DNA of 64,000 nucleotides, taken from NCBI RefSeq assembly GCF_051027545.1, contig NZ_CP194902.1, positions 2,666,001-2,730,000 on the forward strand, in the 5' to 3' direction. The position numbers were made by a program, and so were the translations under genes. This document shows positions 55,077 to 63,925 of this stretch, one piece after another; within the stretch, counting starts at the first letter, position 1; each line of letters opens with the position of its first letter. The notes under the pieces were generated by a model. That model had not been told where the DNA came from, did no database searches, and saw only the letters and a list, made by a program, of their open reading frames with translations. This DNA is from Methylocaldum sp002005105. GTDB lineage: Bacteria; Pseudomonadota; Gammaproteobacteria; Methylococcales; Methylococcaceae.

Positions 55077-57683
55077 ATGCCCATTTCACCGGTACTTCGA
55101 AATCCGCAGATTGCCCTTGTGGTGATATCACTCGTCTTGACGCCCCAAGTTGACGCGACGGTGCCGGATGTCAAGGCTTACAGCTCCGTTCCGGGAGAGT
55201 TGCCGCGATCCGACATCGATCTCCCGCCTTTGCCGTCGGCTTTGTCGGTGGACAATCCCTTTGCGCCGCAATTTTTCATCACCCAGCCGGACCCTGAGAA
55301 GGCGAGTCCTTTGGAGCAATTGAAAGCGCGCGCCGAGGCGGGCGATGCCGAAGCCATGTTAGCCATGTATCTGATTCTCTGGCACGGAGAGGGTGTTCCT
55401 ACAGATCGAAATAGCGCTTTGGCATGGCTGCAAAAGGCCGTCGATGCGGGTTACCCGCAAGCATTGACTGAACAAGCCGGGCATTATCTGTCAGGGGCTG
55501 GATTGCTCAAGGACCCGGCCAAGGCCGCAAAACTTTACGAGCAAGCGGCCGAGAAAGACCATGTACCCGCTTTAAGGTTATTGGGTTATCTCCATTGGTT
55601 TGGGGTGGGGGTACCCAAAAACCAGGAAAAGGCCCGACACCTGTTGACAAAGGCAGCGGCACGCAACGACCCGTTCGGCCAGTATTGGTTGGCTTTGGTT
55701 TTGGATGCGAAAGGCGAACAGAAGAAAGCAGTGCGGTGGCTGCTCAAGGCGGCCGAAAACGGCGTGCCCGATGCGCAGTACCGCATGGCGCTGGCCGATC
55801 TGCAAGGCTTCGGGGTGGAGCGCAATCCTCAACAAGGGCTGCACTGGTGCGAACAGGCCGCGCGTCAAGGTCATGCCTACGCTCAAGTCTTGTTGGGCTC
55901 ACTCTATGAGTCCGGCGTTTCGGTGACGCGCAACGAGCGCTTGGCTGAGGAGTGGTACCGAAAAGCGGCGTCGGTGTTGGAACCCATCGCGAACGGCGGT
56001 GATCCAAGGGCCCAGTTCCAACTCGCCGTACTCTACCGCGAAGGCAAGGGGGTCCCTAAGGACTTAGGAAAGATGAAGACCTGGCTGGACAAAGCCGCGG
56101 CCCAAGGGCATCAGGTGGCCCAGTTTGACTTGGCGACAGCCTACCTTCGCGGCGACGGTGTGGCGAAAGACCCGAATGAAGCCTTGCGCCTTTGGCGTGA
56201 GTTGGCGGAAGGAGGACAGCTTGAGGCCAAGGTGCGCTTAGGTCTCTTGCTGGCACAAGGCACTGACGTCCCGAAGAATGTCGACGAGGCCAAGCGATGG
56301 CTATTGGATGCCGGCGACGCCGGCAATCCGGACGTCACGGCGGAGGTCGGTTCGATGTTCCATTCCGGGACCGGACTGCCTCAGGATTACGCCCAAGCGC
56401 TCCGCCTTTATCGCAAGGCCGCCGAGCAGGGGCATACGACGGCCATGAATAATCTGGGGGTGATGTACAAGAAGGGCGAAGGGGTGCCCCCGGATTTCGT
56501 CGAGGCGGTGCGCTGGTATCGGCGGTCGGCGGAAAAGGGGGACAGGGAAGGACAGTTGAATCTTGGCCACGCGTATTTGAAGGGGGAAGGCGTCAAGCAG
56601 GATATCGCCTTGGCCGTTGAATGGACCCAAAAATCCGCCAATCAAGGGTTTGCTCCGGCGGAAACGAATATGGGAAATTTTTACGCTAGCGGCATGGGCG
56701 TACGGCAGAGCTCCCCCGAGGCGATGAAATGGTTTCGCAAGGCGGCCGATCAAGGTTACGCCGATGCGCAGGTCATGCTGGCTTTAGGAATGTTCCAAGG
56801 GGGGCGGGCGAACGCCACCGCAGCGCAACAAGCCATGGGCTTATTGCGTCGGGCGGCCGATCAAGGCTACCCGAAAGCCTACCATGTCATCGCCATGATT
56901 TACCGCGAGGGTGCGGCAGGCATCTCCAAGAGTTTGCCGGACGCTGTTAAATGGTTTCAGAAAGCGGCCGATCTGAAATTTCCCGAGGCGCTGTTGGAAT
57001 TGGGCGGAATGAACGAAATCGGTTTAGGGGTCAGACAGGATTTGGGTCAAGCCGCCCGCTATTATCGGGAAGCGGCTGAACTTGGGCATGCCCAAAGCCA
57101 ATACCGGTTATCGATTCTGTTGTTTAACGGGAAAGGCATGATCCAAAATCCTCAGGAGGGGTTTGTTTGGTTAAGAAAGGCTGCGGAACAAGGGTTTCCG
57201 GCGGCGCAAAGGGAGATGGGAAATACCTATCTCTACGGGACTGGCGGGGTCGCCAAAAACACGGCCGAAGCGACAAAGTGGTTCCACAAATTATCCGAAA
57301 GCGGTCAGGCGGATGGCGATTTCGGGATGGGGCTGATCTTCTTCGAGGAAGGAAAGCAGGAGGCCGCGAAATACCAGGAGGCCGCCAAGTGGATACGACG
57401 CGCAGCAGAGAAGAACCATGCCCATGCGCAAAACTACCTTGCCGTCATGTATGCCAACGGCTTGGGCCTCGAACGCGATCAAACGAAAGCCATCGCCTGG
57501 TTTCGAAAAGCAGCGGAACAAAACGAGGTCGCTGCCGAATATAGTCTTGGGCACATTCACGAACTCGGGTTGGGAGTTCCGGTTGATCGCAAAACAGCAT
57601 TGGCGTGGTATCGGAAATCCGCAAGCCACGGGTATCAGCCGGCTGCCAACAAGGTCAGAATGCTGGAATCACAGCCACAATAG
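55077..57683 (+). CDS. Large secreted Sel1-repeat protein
   Basis: 868 residues from ATG 55077; the signal peptide ends QVDA. After a proline-rich spacer come about twenty Sel1-like repeats of 36 residues with the usual signature (GDAEAMLAMYLILWHGEGVP, NSALAWLQKAVDAGYPQA, MNNLGVMYKKGEGVP). These form an alpha-solenoid for protein-protein contacts, often in envelope signalling or surface assembly. Repeats start near residue 85 and continue to the C-terminus. It follows the RHS cassettes in the same direction but has its own leader region (54994-55076), so co-regulation is not shown. Confidence 0.93.
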   Translation: MPISPVLRNPQIALVVISLVLTPQVDATVPDVKAYSSVPGELPRSDIDLPPLPSALSVDNPFAPQFFITQPDPEKASPLEQLKARAEAGDAEAMLAMYLILWHGEGVPTDRNSALAWLQKAVDAGYPQALTEQAGHYLSGAGLLKDPAKAAKLYEQAAEKDHVPALRLLGYLHWFGVGVPKNQEKARHLLTKAAARNDPFGQYWLALVLDAKGEQKKAVRWLLKAAENGVPDAQYRMALADLQGFGVERNPQQGLHWCEQAARQGHAYAQVLLGSLYESGVSVTRNERLAEEWYRKAASVLEPIANGGDPRAQFQLAVLYREGKGVPKDLGKMKTWLDKAAAQGHQVAQFDLATAYLRGDGVAKDPNEALRLWRELAEGGQLEAKVRLGLLLAQGTDVPKNVDEAKRWLLDAGDAGNPDVTAEVGSMFHSGTGLPQDYAQALRLYRKAAEQGHTTAMNNLGVMYKKGEGVPPDFVEAVRWYRRSAEKGDREGQLNLGHAYLKGEGVKQDIALAVEWTQKSANQGFAPAETNMGNFYASGMGVRQSSPEAMKWFRKAADQGYADAQVMLALGMFQGGRANATAAQQAMGLLRRAADQGYPKAYHVIAMIYREGAAGISKSLPDAVKWFQKAADLKFPEALLELGGMNEIGLGVRQDLGQAARYYREAAELGHAQSQYRLSILLFNGKGMIQNPQEGFVWLRKAAEQGFPAAQREMGNTYLYGTGGVAKNTAEATKWFHKLSESGQADGDFGMGLIFFEEGKQEAAKYQEAAKWIRRAAEKNHAHAQNYLAVMYANGLGLERDQTKAIAWFRKAAEQNEVAAEYSLGHIHELGLGVPVDRKTALAWYRKSASHGYQPAANKVRMLESQPQ

Positions 57684-57732
57684 GGACAGGCTGGCGTGGG
57701 TTAACCCGGAGTGTTGCTTTAATCCTGTGTCA

Positions 57733-57852
57733 CAGCGAATCCGCCTCGTCGGCAGCCCGAGCGCCACGGCGAGCTACTACCACGTGGACGGCCTCGGCTC
57801 ATAGTGCCGGGCCCGGTACTATGACCCGACTGTTGGCCGCTTTACCGCCTGA
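57733..57852 (+). pseudogene. RHS core scrap
   Basis: RLVGSPSATASYYHVDGLGS, a stop, then RARYYDPTVGRFTA and another stop. These are two pieces of the RHS core seen at 50390-50640 and 53095-53340, with the sequence between them deleted. It is a third, degraded RHS copy, with no tip left. Confidence 0.85.
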
Positions 57853-58036
57853 GCTTACTCCCAACGGTCCCACAAGAAGCGGCGCCCGGCTTAATCTTTA
57901 GCGTCCACTTTTCCCGGCCGACCGCATATGGGCTCCTGCTTACCCGGATGGAACAAGCTGTGATCCGAGATGATATCCGTTCGACATAGGTGAGGGCCAC
58001 GAGATAAACATCCAGCCGGCGGTCCCGGCCCTGATG

Positions 58037-58351
58037 CTAGTGTGCCAGGCACTCTGGCCAGATTTGTCGCCAATCCGCGCTTAAAGCGCCTGTGACGCCT
58101 TTCACCACATAGGGCACCCCAATCCGTTTCGGGGCGCTCGCCCGGCGCTTGAGGCAACGCTCGACCACCCGGCAGGCTTCCGCTTCATCCTGGACCATCA
58201 CGACTTGGGTGCGACCCTTGGTGCCCACCCGCCCGTAGGTCGTCTCGACCATCCACGTGCCGAAGAGATCCTGTCCAACCGCCAACTGATACGCGCGTCG
58301 GATATTCCTGACCGGATCGCTGGCTTCCAGCCAAATGGAAAAGGTGATCAT
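58037..58351 (-). CDS. WGR-domain protein
   Basis: 104 residues from ATG 58349-58351. QDLFGTWMVETTYGRVGTKG then RTQVVMVQDEAEA follows the WGR domain, with the W-x-x-x-x-x-W/Y-GR-G core (here TYGRVGTKG). A basic region follows (ERCLKRRASAPKRIGV). WGR domains bind DNA in PARPs and occur as stand-alone small proteins in bacteria. It is monocistronic here. The WGR tryptophan itself is replaced by Tyr-Gly-Arg. Confidence 0.8.
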   Translation of the reverse strand: MITFSIWLEASDPVRNIRRAYQLAVGQDLFGTWMVETTYGRVGTKGRTQVVMVQDEAEACRVVERCLKRRASAPKRIGVPYVVKGVTGALSADWRQIWPECLAH

Positions 58352-58591
58352 GGCATCGCTTTCTTAACCAAGGCTCCGCAGTATACGGGGCCGTAGCCGC
58401 ACGCGTTAAGCGGAAAATGCAACCCTCCGTTCCACCTTGGGATGATTTCGGGATGAAGTGGCCTCCCTCTGCCGCGGTGGTAATACATCACAGCTTTTGT
58501 AGGCCGAACACGGTAGCGTCATGACGAGGCGCCAAGGGTTTAAGCCGCTTGGCCTTTGATCCGTCTATCGTCAACACGGAGAGTTAATTTG

Positions 58592-58819
58592 ATGACAATC
58601 TTCGAGCCGCTGCCGCCCGCGGATAGCTTTCCCAAATTCCTGCTGATGGGGTTGGCGGTGTCCGCCACGACTTGGCTGGCTATCTGTCTGTTCGTGACGT
58701 TCATCCTGGTGCCCGATGACGTACGAAGCACGGTGCTCCATGGGACCTCGGCTAAGTGGCCTACGGTCGTTAATGCGACGGGCATCGATAATCCGGCTAG
58801 AGCGGCGCTGCCGCTGTGA
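58592..58819 (+). CDS. Small membrane protein (75 aa)
   Basis: ATG 58592 with GGAGAG eight bases upstream. One strong helix (FLLMGLAVSATTWLAICLFV, continuing TFILV) and a short periplasmic tail. No family recognised. The last third (HGTSAKWPTVVNATGID) has no clear structure, so this could be a truncated gene. Confidence 0.5.
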   Translation: MTIFEPLPPADSFPKFLLMGLAVSATTWLAICLFVTFILVPDDVRSTVLHGTSAKWPTVVNATGIDNPARAALPL

Positions 58820-59087
58820 ATCGAATGGACTCCCGAGTGGCGCACGTCAGGTGCGATAGTGCCGGGTACGATCGGGGCGCATCGCCCCTCAAATGCAACT
58901 TTCCGTTCCACCCGCGCTTGACTTTAGGGGAAGGTAACCGATCGTTCCACAGTGGGTTGATCGCTAACCGGTGTTTGGTCATCCCATCGGGTTCAGTCGA
59001 TGACAACCCGCAATAAGTGCGGATACTGATTCGCCACCAAGTATGGCTTTGCCAAAATGGCCTCGCCAACCACTACACGGACGAATC

Positions 59088-59111
59088 GCCCCGATCCATT
59101 CGGGGCTTTTT
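59088..59111 (+). terminator. Intrinsic terminator
   Basis: GCCCCGA, loop TCCAT, TCGGGGC followed by TTTTT. It points right, so it ends transcription coming from the 58.6-59.0 kb side. The next small gene starts 77 bp later. Confidence 0.8.
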
Positions 59112-59187
59112 ATGCCCACCACTTAGAGGCCGGCATGGTCAGTGCCCAACCTCAATTCAAAAGGAAAAACATGAATAAGGAGCATTC

Positions 59188-59298
59188 ATGGCCTGGTGGG
59201 ACTGGCTGTTTGCCGCGGTGATGGTGATCGGGATGATCGAATTCGGCGTGCTGATCTGGGCGGTTTACTTTAGACACCGCAAACCTCCGCGAAAATAA
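59188..59298 (+). CDS. Small single-pass membrane protein (36 aa)
   Basis: ATG 59188 with AATAAGGAG eight bases upstream; TAA at 59296-59298. The protein is WDWLFAAVMVIGMIEFGVLI and then a basic tail (FRHRKPPRK). One helix with aromatic belt residues at the start and positive charges after the helix. Function unknown. Ribosome site, terminator just upstream and a clean composition support a real gene. Confidence 0.65.
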   Translation: MAWWDWLFAAVMVIGMIEFGVLIWAVYFRHRKPPRK

Positions 59299-59374
59299 GG
59301 CTAGACATCGACCCCGCTCATTGGGACAGCCACTCAATCGAAGCAGGACCAGCATCCTGCCTTACATTCCGAGT

Positions 59375-59623
59375 TTGTCATGTTGCATTACCCGAGCCTT
59401 CAAGAACGGCAAATCCGTTCGGATTCCGGGCGATCTCGCCTATGAACGCGCGGACATCGATCTGGAAATCGAACGGGTGGAGGATGAAATCCGTATTCGG
59501 CCCGCCCGTCGGTCGCTCGCTCGCGTGTTAGCCAAGTTCGCCCGGTTTTCTTCGGATTTCATGGCCGAGGGCCGGGGTGACCAGGAGCAAGCGGACCGGG
59601 ATTCCATTTTTATGAGGCGCTAA
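59375..59623 (+). CDS. Orphan VapB-like (AbrB-fold) antitoxin
   Basis: About 82 residues, with TTG 59375 the only plausible start. AFKNGKSVRIPGDLAYERAD and IERVEDEIRIRPARRSLARV match VapB antitoxins. The usual NGxSQAVRIP motif here lacks the two residues QA. The acidic tail (FMAEGRGDQEQADRD) that plugs VapC is present. No vapC follows: the next genes are on the other strand (Doc). It is therefore a solitary antitoxin, perhaps left after toxin loss. Confidence 0.7.
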   Translation: MSCCITRAFKNGKSVRIPGDLAYERADIDLEIERVEDEIRIRPARRSLARVLAKFARFSSDFMAEGRGDQEQADRDSIFMRR

Positions 59624-59993
59624 TAACCCGTTTCCTCAGCCATGGCTCAAGATGAGCCATATCGAACGTGCTGGTTTCGAACATCCGCATCATATCGGCA
59701 TAAAGGTCCATCGGTGCACCATTGATCCGATGACCGTTGATGCGAAGAAAGACATCGGTGGCGGCAAAGGCGATCCGCTTGTTGCCGTCAAGAAAGGGGT
59801 GATTGATCGCCAGGCTTTCCAAAAGCGCGGCCGCTTCGGCGACAATGTCGGCATAGTAGCCGGTCTGCGGACGAAACAAGGCCGCTTCGAGCGCTCCAGG
59901 ATCACGGATGCCGGACACGCCGCCGTAGCGTTGCATCAACACCGAGTGCATCGCCAGCACATCGGCAACGGTCAGGTAATCCCGTTCCGTCAC
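59610..59993 (-). CDS. doc: Doc-family (Fic-fold) toxin
   Basis: 127 residues, starting at a GTG that overlaps the antitoxin stop (GTGA). AINHPFLDGNKRIAFAATDV carries the Doc/Fic motif HPFxDGNKR, which in Doc phosphorylates EF-Tu. YLTVADVLAMHSVLMQRYGG is the usual N-terminus. The length and motif are complete. It ends overlapping the 3' end of the VapB-like gene on the other strand by 14 bp. Confidence 0.92.
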   Translation of the reverse strand: MTERDYLTVADVLAMHSVLMQRYGGVSGIRDPGALEAALFRPQTGYYADIVAEAAALLESLAINHPFLDGNKRIAFAATDVFLRINGHRINGAPMDLYADMMRMFETSTFDMAHLEPWLRKRVISAS

Positions 59994-60220
59994 TTTGCAA
60001 GTTCTTTATATAGGCTATCGAACTCACTCAGGCTTTGCGCGAAAGCATCTAATACGTGGCGGCGGGGGCGTCCCTTTTCCTTGCGCTCGATGTATTCCCT
60101 CAAGGCTTCATCAAGCACGGCCTGGAACTGTCGGCCCTCGGACTCGGCAATGCGTCGCAGTGCGGCCAGGACTTCCGGGGCGGCTTGCGATGAGAATTTT
60201 TCACGAATTGCGGCGGCCAT
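59990..60220 (-). CDS. Antitoxin for Doc (ribbon-helix-helix-like)
   Basis: 76 residues from ATG 60218-60220. The pattern EVLAALRRIAESEGRQFQAV then LDEALREYIERK resembles ribbon-helix-helix DNA-binding antitoxins. The C-terminal LDAFAQSLSEFDSLYKEL would be the Doc-binding helix. It overlaps the toxin by GTGA. Unlike the phage P1 system, the partner is not of Phd type. Confidence 0.85.
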   Translation of the reverse strand: MAAAIREKFSSQAAPEVLAALRRIAESEGRQFQAVLDEALREYIERKEKGRPRRHVLDAFAQSLSEFDSLYKELAK

Positions 60221-60714
60221 GAAATCTTTTCGTCATGATGCGTCTGGAAGGATCATGATACGCTGACTAGATTGAAGGCTCTAGCGTATCCGTAGCCTCC
60301 TTTGTTACTTGAACGGGATGACCTTCTCGATTGGTCTTCAATCGGGTGAACTGGTTGCCGTGGCAAGACTCAATGCCAACTAGGGTGAAGGACTTTGCAA
60401 AGTATCCCGGCGTTGTCACCGAAAATGGGCGGGCGGTTTTAGAAGAACACCGAAGCTCGACGCTCGATGGACGGGTGATTCATTCATGAATACGCACGGG
60501 GGACAAGGCAGGGTATGACCGCGCTGTCGTGGAGTGGAGGCGCCAAGCGCAGCGTTGGACAACAACGCAGTCACCTTTAGTGTAGACCGGGTTTTGGGAA
60601 AGGCAAGGCGACGCTCGCCAACTGAATTCGTGCGGTTCACACGTTGAAACACGCTAAAATGAGTCAACCCGTTTGGGATGAGCGACATTCAACCGAAACA
60701 GCCCCCGAAAAACG
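60221..60714. other. Spacer without supported genes
   Basis: About 490 bp. The minus-strand frame at 60416-60688 has no ribosome site or familiar content. Nothing else is seen. Confidence 0.5.
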
Positions 60715-61029
60715 ATGACCCCTGAAGCAGAACAACGGGCCCTCGATTTGAATCCGGCCTTCAAAACCTATTGTGAATCGCTTTATGCCTCATAGGTCAA
60801 GGAGAACCCACCACCAAAGCCTTTGGCCTTCAATCCGAACTGGATGTTCGATCGTTGCGAGGCGTTGGCCGAGAAATGGGATCAGTACATTAAGCCCCTC
60901 GCCGAAGCGTGGTGGGCCGAGCGGGGTTATCGTTTGCCCTGGCCCAGCGCCACACCGAACCTTGTTCGGTGGATGTGCTGGACGGGCCTTCACCGAACTA
61001 GCGGCAACCTGCATGGCCTCGATTTTTAG
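60715..61029 (+). pseudogene. Small protein gene with in-frame amber stop
   Basis: ATG 60715 reads TPEAEQRALDLNPAFKTYCE then SLYAS and meets TAG at 60793-60795. The same frame continues, with convincing protein sequence (LAFNPNWMFDRCEALAEKWD, IKPLAEAWWAERGYRLPW), to TAG at 61027-61029. It overlaps the start of the DUF2199 gene by 17 bp. A single substitution would restore a 104-residue protein. The family is unknown. Confidence 0.65.
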
Positions 61030-61549
61030 CTTCACCTGTTCCTGTTGCGGGCAAGTTCATGAAGGCTCGCCGAGCTTTGCCTTTCGGGCACCGGATCCTT
61101 TTCTTGAACAACCGTCCGAAGTCCAGGCCGCCGGTGAATTGACCAGCGATTTGTGCTGGTATGATGACGAAGACGGGCGGCATTTCTTCATTCGGGTCTG
61201 CCTCGAAATTCCAATTGTCGGCATCCATCAGCCTTTTCTCTGGGGCGTCTGGGTGTCCGTAAGCGAGAAGAGCTTCGCTCGCTATGTAGAAACCTATGAG
61301 GCACCCGACCTCGGCGACCGCTATTTCGGTTGGTTTTGCAATTATTTGCCGTACTACCCCAACACCTATGGGTTGAAGACGATGGCGCGCCCGCGCGCCG
61401 GCAACCAGCGGCCGTCCATCGTTCCGGAGGAATCCGACCATCCCTTGTCGGTCGACTTCCACCAGGGGATTACGATCGAACGGGCTCAGGCGATCGCCGA
61501 AGCGGCCATGCACCGCGTGCAAGGCGGTTTGGATGAAAAGCGCCATTAG
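61013..61549 (+). CDS. DUF2199 family protein
   Basis: 178 residues from ATG 61013. FTCSCCGQVHEGSPSFAFRA at the N-terminus (a zinc-ribbon-like CxCC start), then FFIRVCLEIPIVG and FLWGVWVSVSEKSFARYVE are the DUF2199 pattern. WFCNYLPYYPNT and VDFHQGITIERAQAIAE complete it. Cytoplasmic, function unknown. The track's earlier start would include out-of-frame-looking sequence and is rejected. Confidence 0.88.
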   Translation: MASIFSFTCSCCGQVHEGSPSFAFRAPDPFLEQPSEVQAAGELTSDLCWYDDEDGRHFFIRVCLEIPIVGIHQPFLWGVWVSVSEKSFARYVETYEAPDLGDRYFGWFCNYLPYYPNTYGLKTMARPRAGNQRPSIVPEESDHPLSVDFHQGITIERAQAIAEAAMHRVQGGLDEKRH

Positions 61550-61714
61550 GCGTTTCGTCGATGGATAACCCGACGCGCCCTTTCCAGTCTATGTTGCGCT
61601 GTTTATGATTCGTGAACGATCACAATCAACGAGCAGCGAATAGCCCATGGAAAGCACGAAACGATTACCCACTCCATTCTTCGGTACTAGGCCGCCCACG
61701 CCATTGCAATCTTT

Positions 61715-61789
61715 GGCTGACAAAAAAATAAACCAACGCTGACAAGCGATTTGCAGGCGCTTCATCGACAATATGTCACGCAAAGGTGA
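61715..61789 (+). repeat. 75-bp dispersed repeat, copy 1
   Basis: Aligns without gaps to 63926-64000. Both begin GGCTGAC and contain TTACAAGCGAT or TGACAAGCGAT, then GACAATATGT, ending GGTGA. They are about 70% identical by eye. Not inside a recognisable gene. Confidence 0.7.
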
Positions 61790-61914
61790 CGGATGCGTGA
61801 CCTCCGATGACATCATCGGGATGCGGCTGCCCATAGCCCGTCGCGTAGCGGATGCGTATGAAAACAACCGGCCCATTGAGTGGGTCGTCATGAGGAATGG
61901 AAGAGAGGAATCAG

Positions 61915-62575
61915 ATGTCGAATGTAGCGTTAAAGCTATTGGTGGGAATCGTCGGACTGGCGGCCGGCGAGAGTTACGCCTTCGTGGTCGATGGCGGCAT
62001 GGAAATCACGGCCAGGCAAACTTACGTAATTGGCGCGGGCAGCAGCGTCACATATACCCCGCCCCTCGGTTTGGTCGTTTCCGGTCCATCCAGCGATGAG
62101 CCGTCGCAACCACAAACCTATACACTGACAGGGCGATTCGACATTGAGTTCTATCGCTATTGGTGGCGGTCCGAAATTTCTATGGATGGCGGTACGCTCG
62201 AAGACACGACGGAACAATTCTGGGCACAGCTGATAAGCACCGAGCTTTATGGCGCCGAAAGCGGAGTTCGATCTACCCCGTTTTTCTCTTCAGGTCATCG
62301 GCGACACCTTGTACGGCAATTCTGGTCCCTGTTTCGGGCCTATGCCGCCCAATACCTATTGCACGGGCTTCTCGACGGGCCTTCCGAGTGAGTTGACGGG
62401 GATTTTTCAAGGGCAGGCCCTTCAGCTGGATGGCCTCACGCCCGCCGGGCTCTTCTGGGGAGCAGGGTACAGTTATCATATCAACGCTGTCGCAGCCGTT
62501 CCTCTGCCTTCCACCCTGGCCTTATTGGTGAGCGGTGTCGCTGGCCTGCTTGGTTGGAGGAGACGCACGGCGTAG
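61915..62575 (+). pseudogene. PEP-CTERM protein with a frameshift
   Basis: ATG 61915 with AGAGAGGAATC upstream. The signal peptide ends ESYA. The frame reads on (ITARQTYVIGAGSSVTYTPP, EFYRYWWRSEISMDGG) to about 62250, then the sense moves one base on: FDLPRFSLQVIGDTLYGNSG, LTPAGLFWGAGYSYHINAV, and the sorting tail VPLPSTLALLVSGVAGLLGW with RRR. A one-base lesion near 62250-62280 separates the secreted part from its anchor. If translated as is, the product loses the exosortase signal. Confidence 0.82.
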
Positions 62576-62826
62576 TCGTTCCGGCCGCTAGCACGACGGG
62601 CGCCGCCGGCAACGGATCCCAAACGGGCAGTGTATTCCACCATGGCTGTTACTGTGGCCAGCCAGAGGTATTGCTAATCAGCTGCCATCCCGGTCCGCTG
62701 AGCCCACGCGAGGTCTCGCGGATGGATTCGATGGCTGCCCTTGCCGGGGGGGTTATCCGTTTCCGGCACGCTATATCTCTTCGAAACATGGGGCCGATGA
62801 TTCGTTTTTGAAACACTTGCGAACAC
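62576..62826. other. Spacer without supported genes
   Basis: Short frames on both strands only; nothing recognised. Confidence 0.4.
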
Positions 62827-63073
62827 TTATCCACTGCCTAGTCTTGATGGTGTGACGACATGTCGGCTTTGGCTGACATCGTGTCAATAAGTCATTGATT
62901 CATCGTTATGTAATACATGAATCTCGAAAAATCAAGTACATGGTACAAAAATGACCCGAAGGGTTACGGTTGATCAGAACGTAATCAGCTGAACAAGAAG
63001 CCTGATACGATGGGAGACGGCCCGGTTTATCCCCGCACTTATCCACAGGGTTTTCCACGGGAATTGTGGATAG
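62827..63073. promoter_or_regulatory. Cluster of DnaA-box-like sites upstream of yedK
   Basis: TTATCCACA (63039-63047, perfect consensus), TTATCCACT (62827-62835), TTATCCCCG (63027-63035) and TGTGGATAG (63065-63073, opposite strand) lie around an AT-rich stretch (62890-62960). It could be a DnaA-titrating or regulatory site. No dnaA or dnaN neighbour is present, so an origin is not claimed. Confidence 0.45.
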
Positions 63074-63134
63074 TAATGTCGCGTATTACCCTACCCGGGA
63101 ATTTCTGTTAGGGCATGGTGGCGGTGGAGTTGAT

Positions 63135-63809
63135 ATGTGTGGTCGTTTCGCCCAATACACCAACCCTCAAACCCTGGCGCGGCGGTTCGAAGTTTCGGAG
63201 GCGAAGATCCGGATTTTCAGCACCCAGCCGCGGTATAACGTGGCGCCGACGCAGCCGGTCCTGGCGGTGCGGCTCGATGACGAAGGCGGGCGGGAATTGG
63301 TGTCGCTCACCTGGGGCCTCCTGCCCTTCTGGGCAAAAGAGTCCAAGCTAACCTACTCCACTATCAATGCCCGGGCGGAAACCGTGGCCGAAAAGCCGGC
63401 CTACCGGCAGCCGTTTCGAAAGCGCCGGGCTTTAATTCCTGCGGACCTTTTTTATGAGTGGCGAGCCGAGGAAACAGGGAAACAGCCTTATGCGGTCGGG
63501 CTTCAATCCGGCGAGCCGTTCGCCCTGGCAGGGCTTTGGGACCGATGGGAAGGCGAGGGGCAACGCATCGAATCGTGCACCATTATCGTAACCCAAGCGA
63601 ATCCCCTGATGGCGACGATCCACGATCGCATGCCGGTGATCCTACCCCCGTCCAGCAATGATGCGTGGCTGGATCCTGAAACCTCGCTGGAAGCCGCCCA
63701 AGCGTTGTTGCAGCCCTATGCGGCCGAGCCCATGCGCCTGTACCGCGTCAGTCTTCGGGTGAACAATCCAAAAAACGATGGTTCTTCCATCGTAGAGCCT
63801 CAGCCGTAA
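63135..63809 (+). CDS. yedK: SOS response-associated peptidase/HMCES-type DNA-protein crosslinking protein
   Basis: 224 residues from ATG 63135, chosen because processing leaves Cys2 at the N-terminus (MCGRF), the residue that bonds abasic sites in single-stranded DNA. GGTGGAG lies upstream. Conserved positions: Asn in STINARAETVAEKPAY, Glu in PADLFYEWR and His in TIHDRMPVILPP. It protects abasic sites from breakage. The protein is complete, and downstream (63810-63925) there is no gene. A 23-codon upstream extension to 63066 is unlikely since it would bury Cys2. Confidence 0.95.
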   Translation: MCGRFAQYTNPQTLARRFEVSEAKIRIFSTQPRYNVAPTQPVLAVRLDDEGGRELVSLTWGLLPFWAKESKLTYSTINARAETVAEKPAYRQPFRKRRALIPADLFYEWRAEETGKQPYAVGLQSGEPFALAGLWDRWEGEGQRIESCTIIVTQANPLMATIHDRMPVILPPSSNDAWLDPETSLEAAQALLQPYAAEPMRLYRVSLRVNNPKNDGSSIVEPQP

Positions 63810-63925
63810 TAGGTGGAAGGGAAGGAGGGTCCATCACCCCGTTGGGGCTTCACTCGTCGCTGATCGCGCCGATACCGGCCATCACACCATTTCCAAGGGA
63901 GTTTGCCTTTCACGCTGTAATCCAT

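Noticed and set aside
63027..63073. Replication origin
   Set aside because: DnaA-like boxes alone do not make an origin. There is no dnaA, dnaN, gidA or parAB nearby and no visible 13-mer array.
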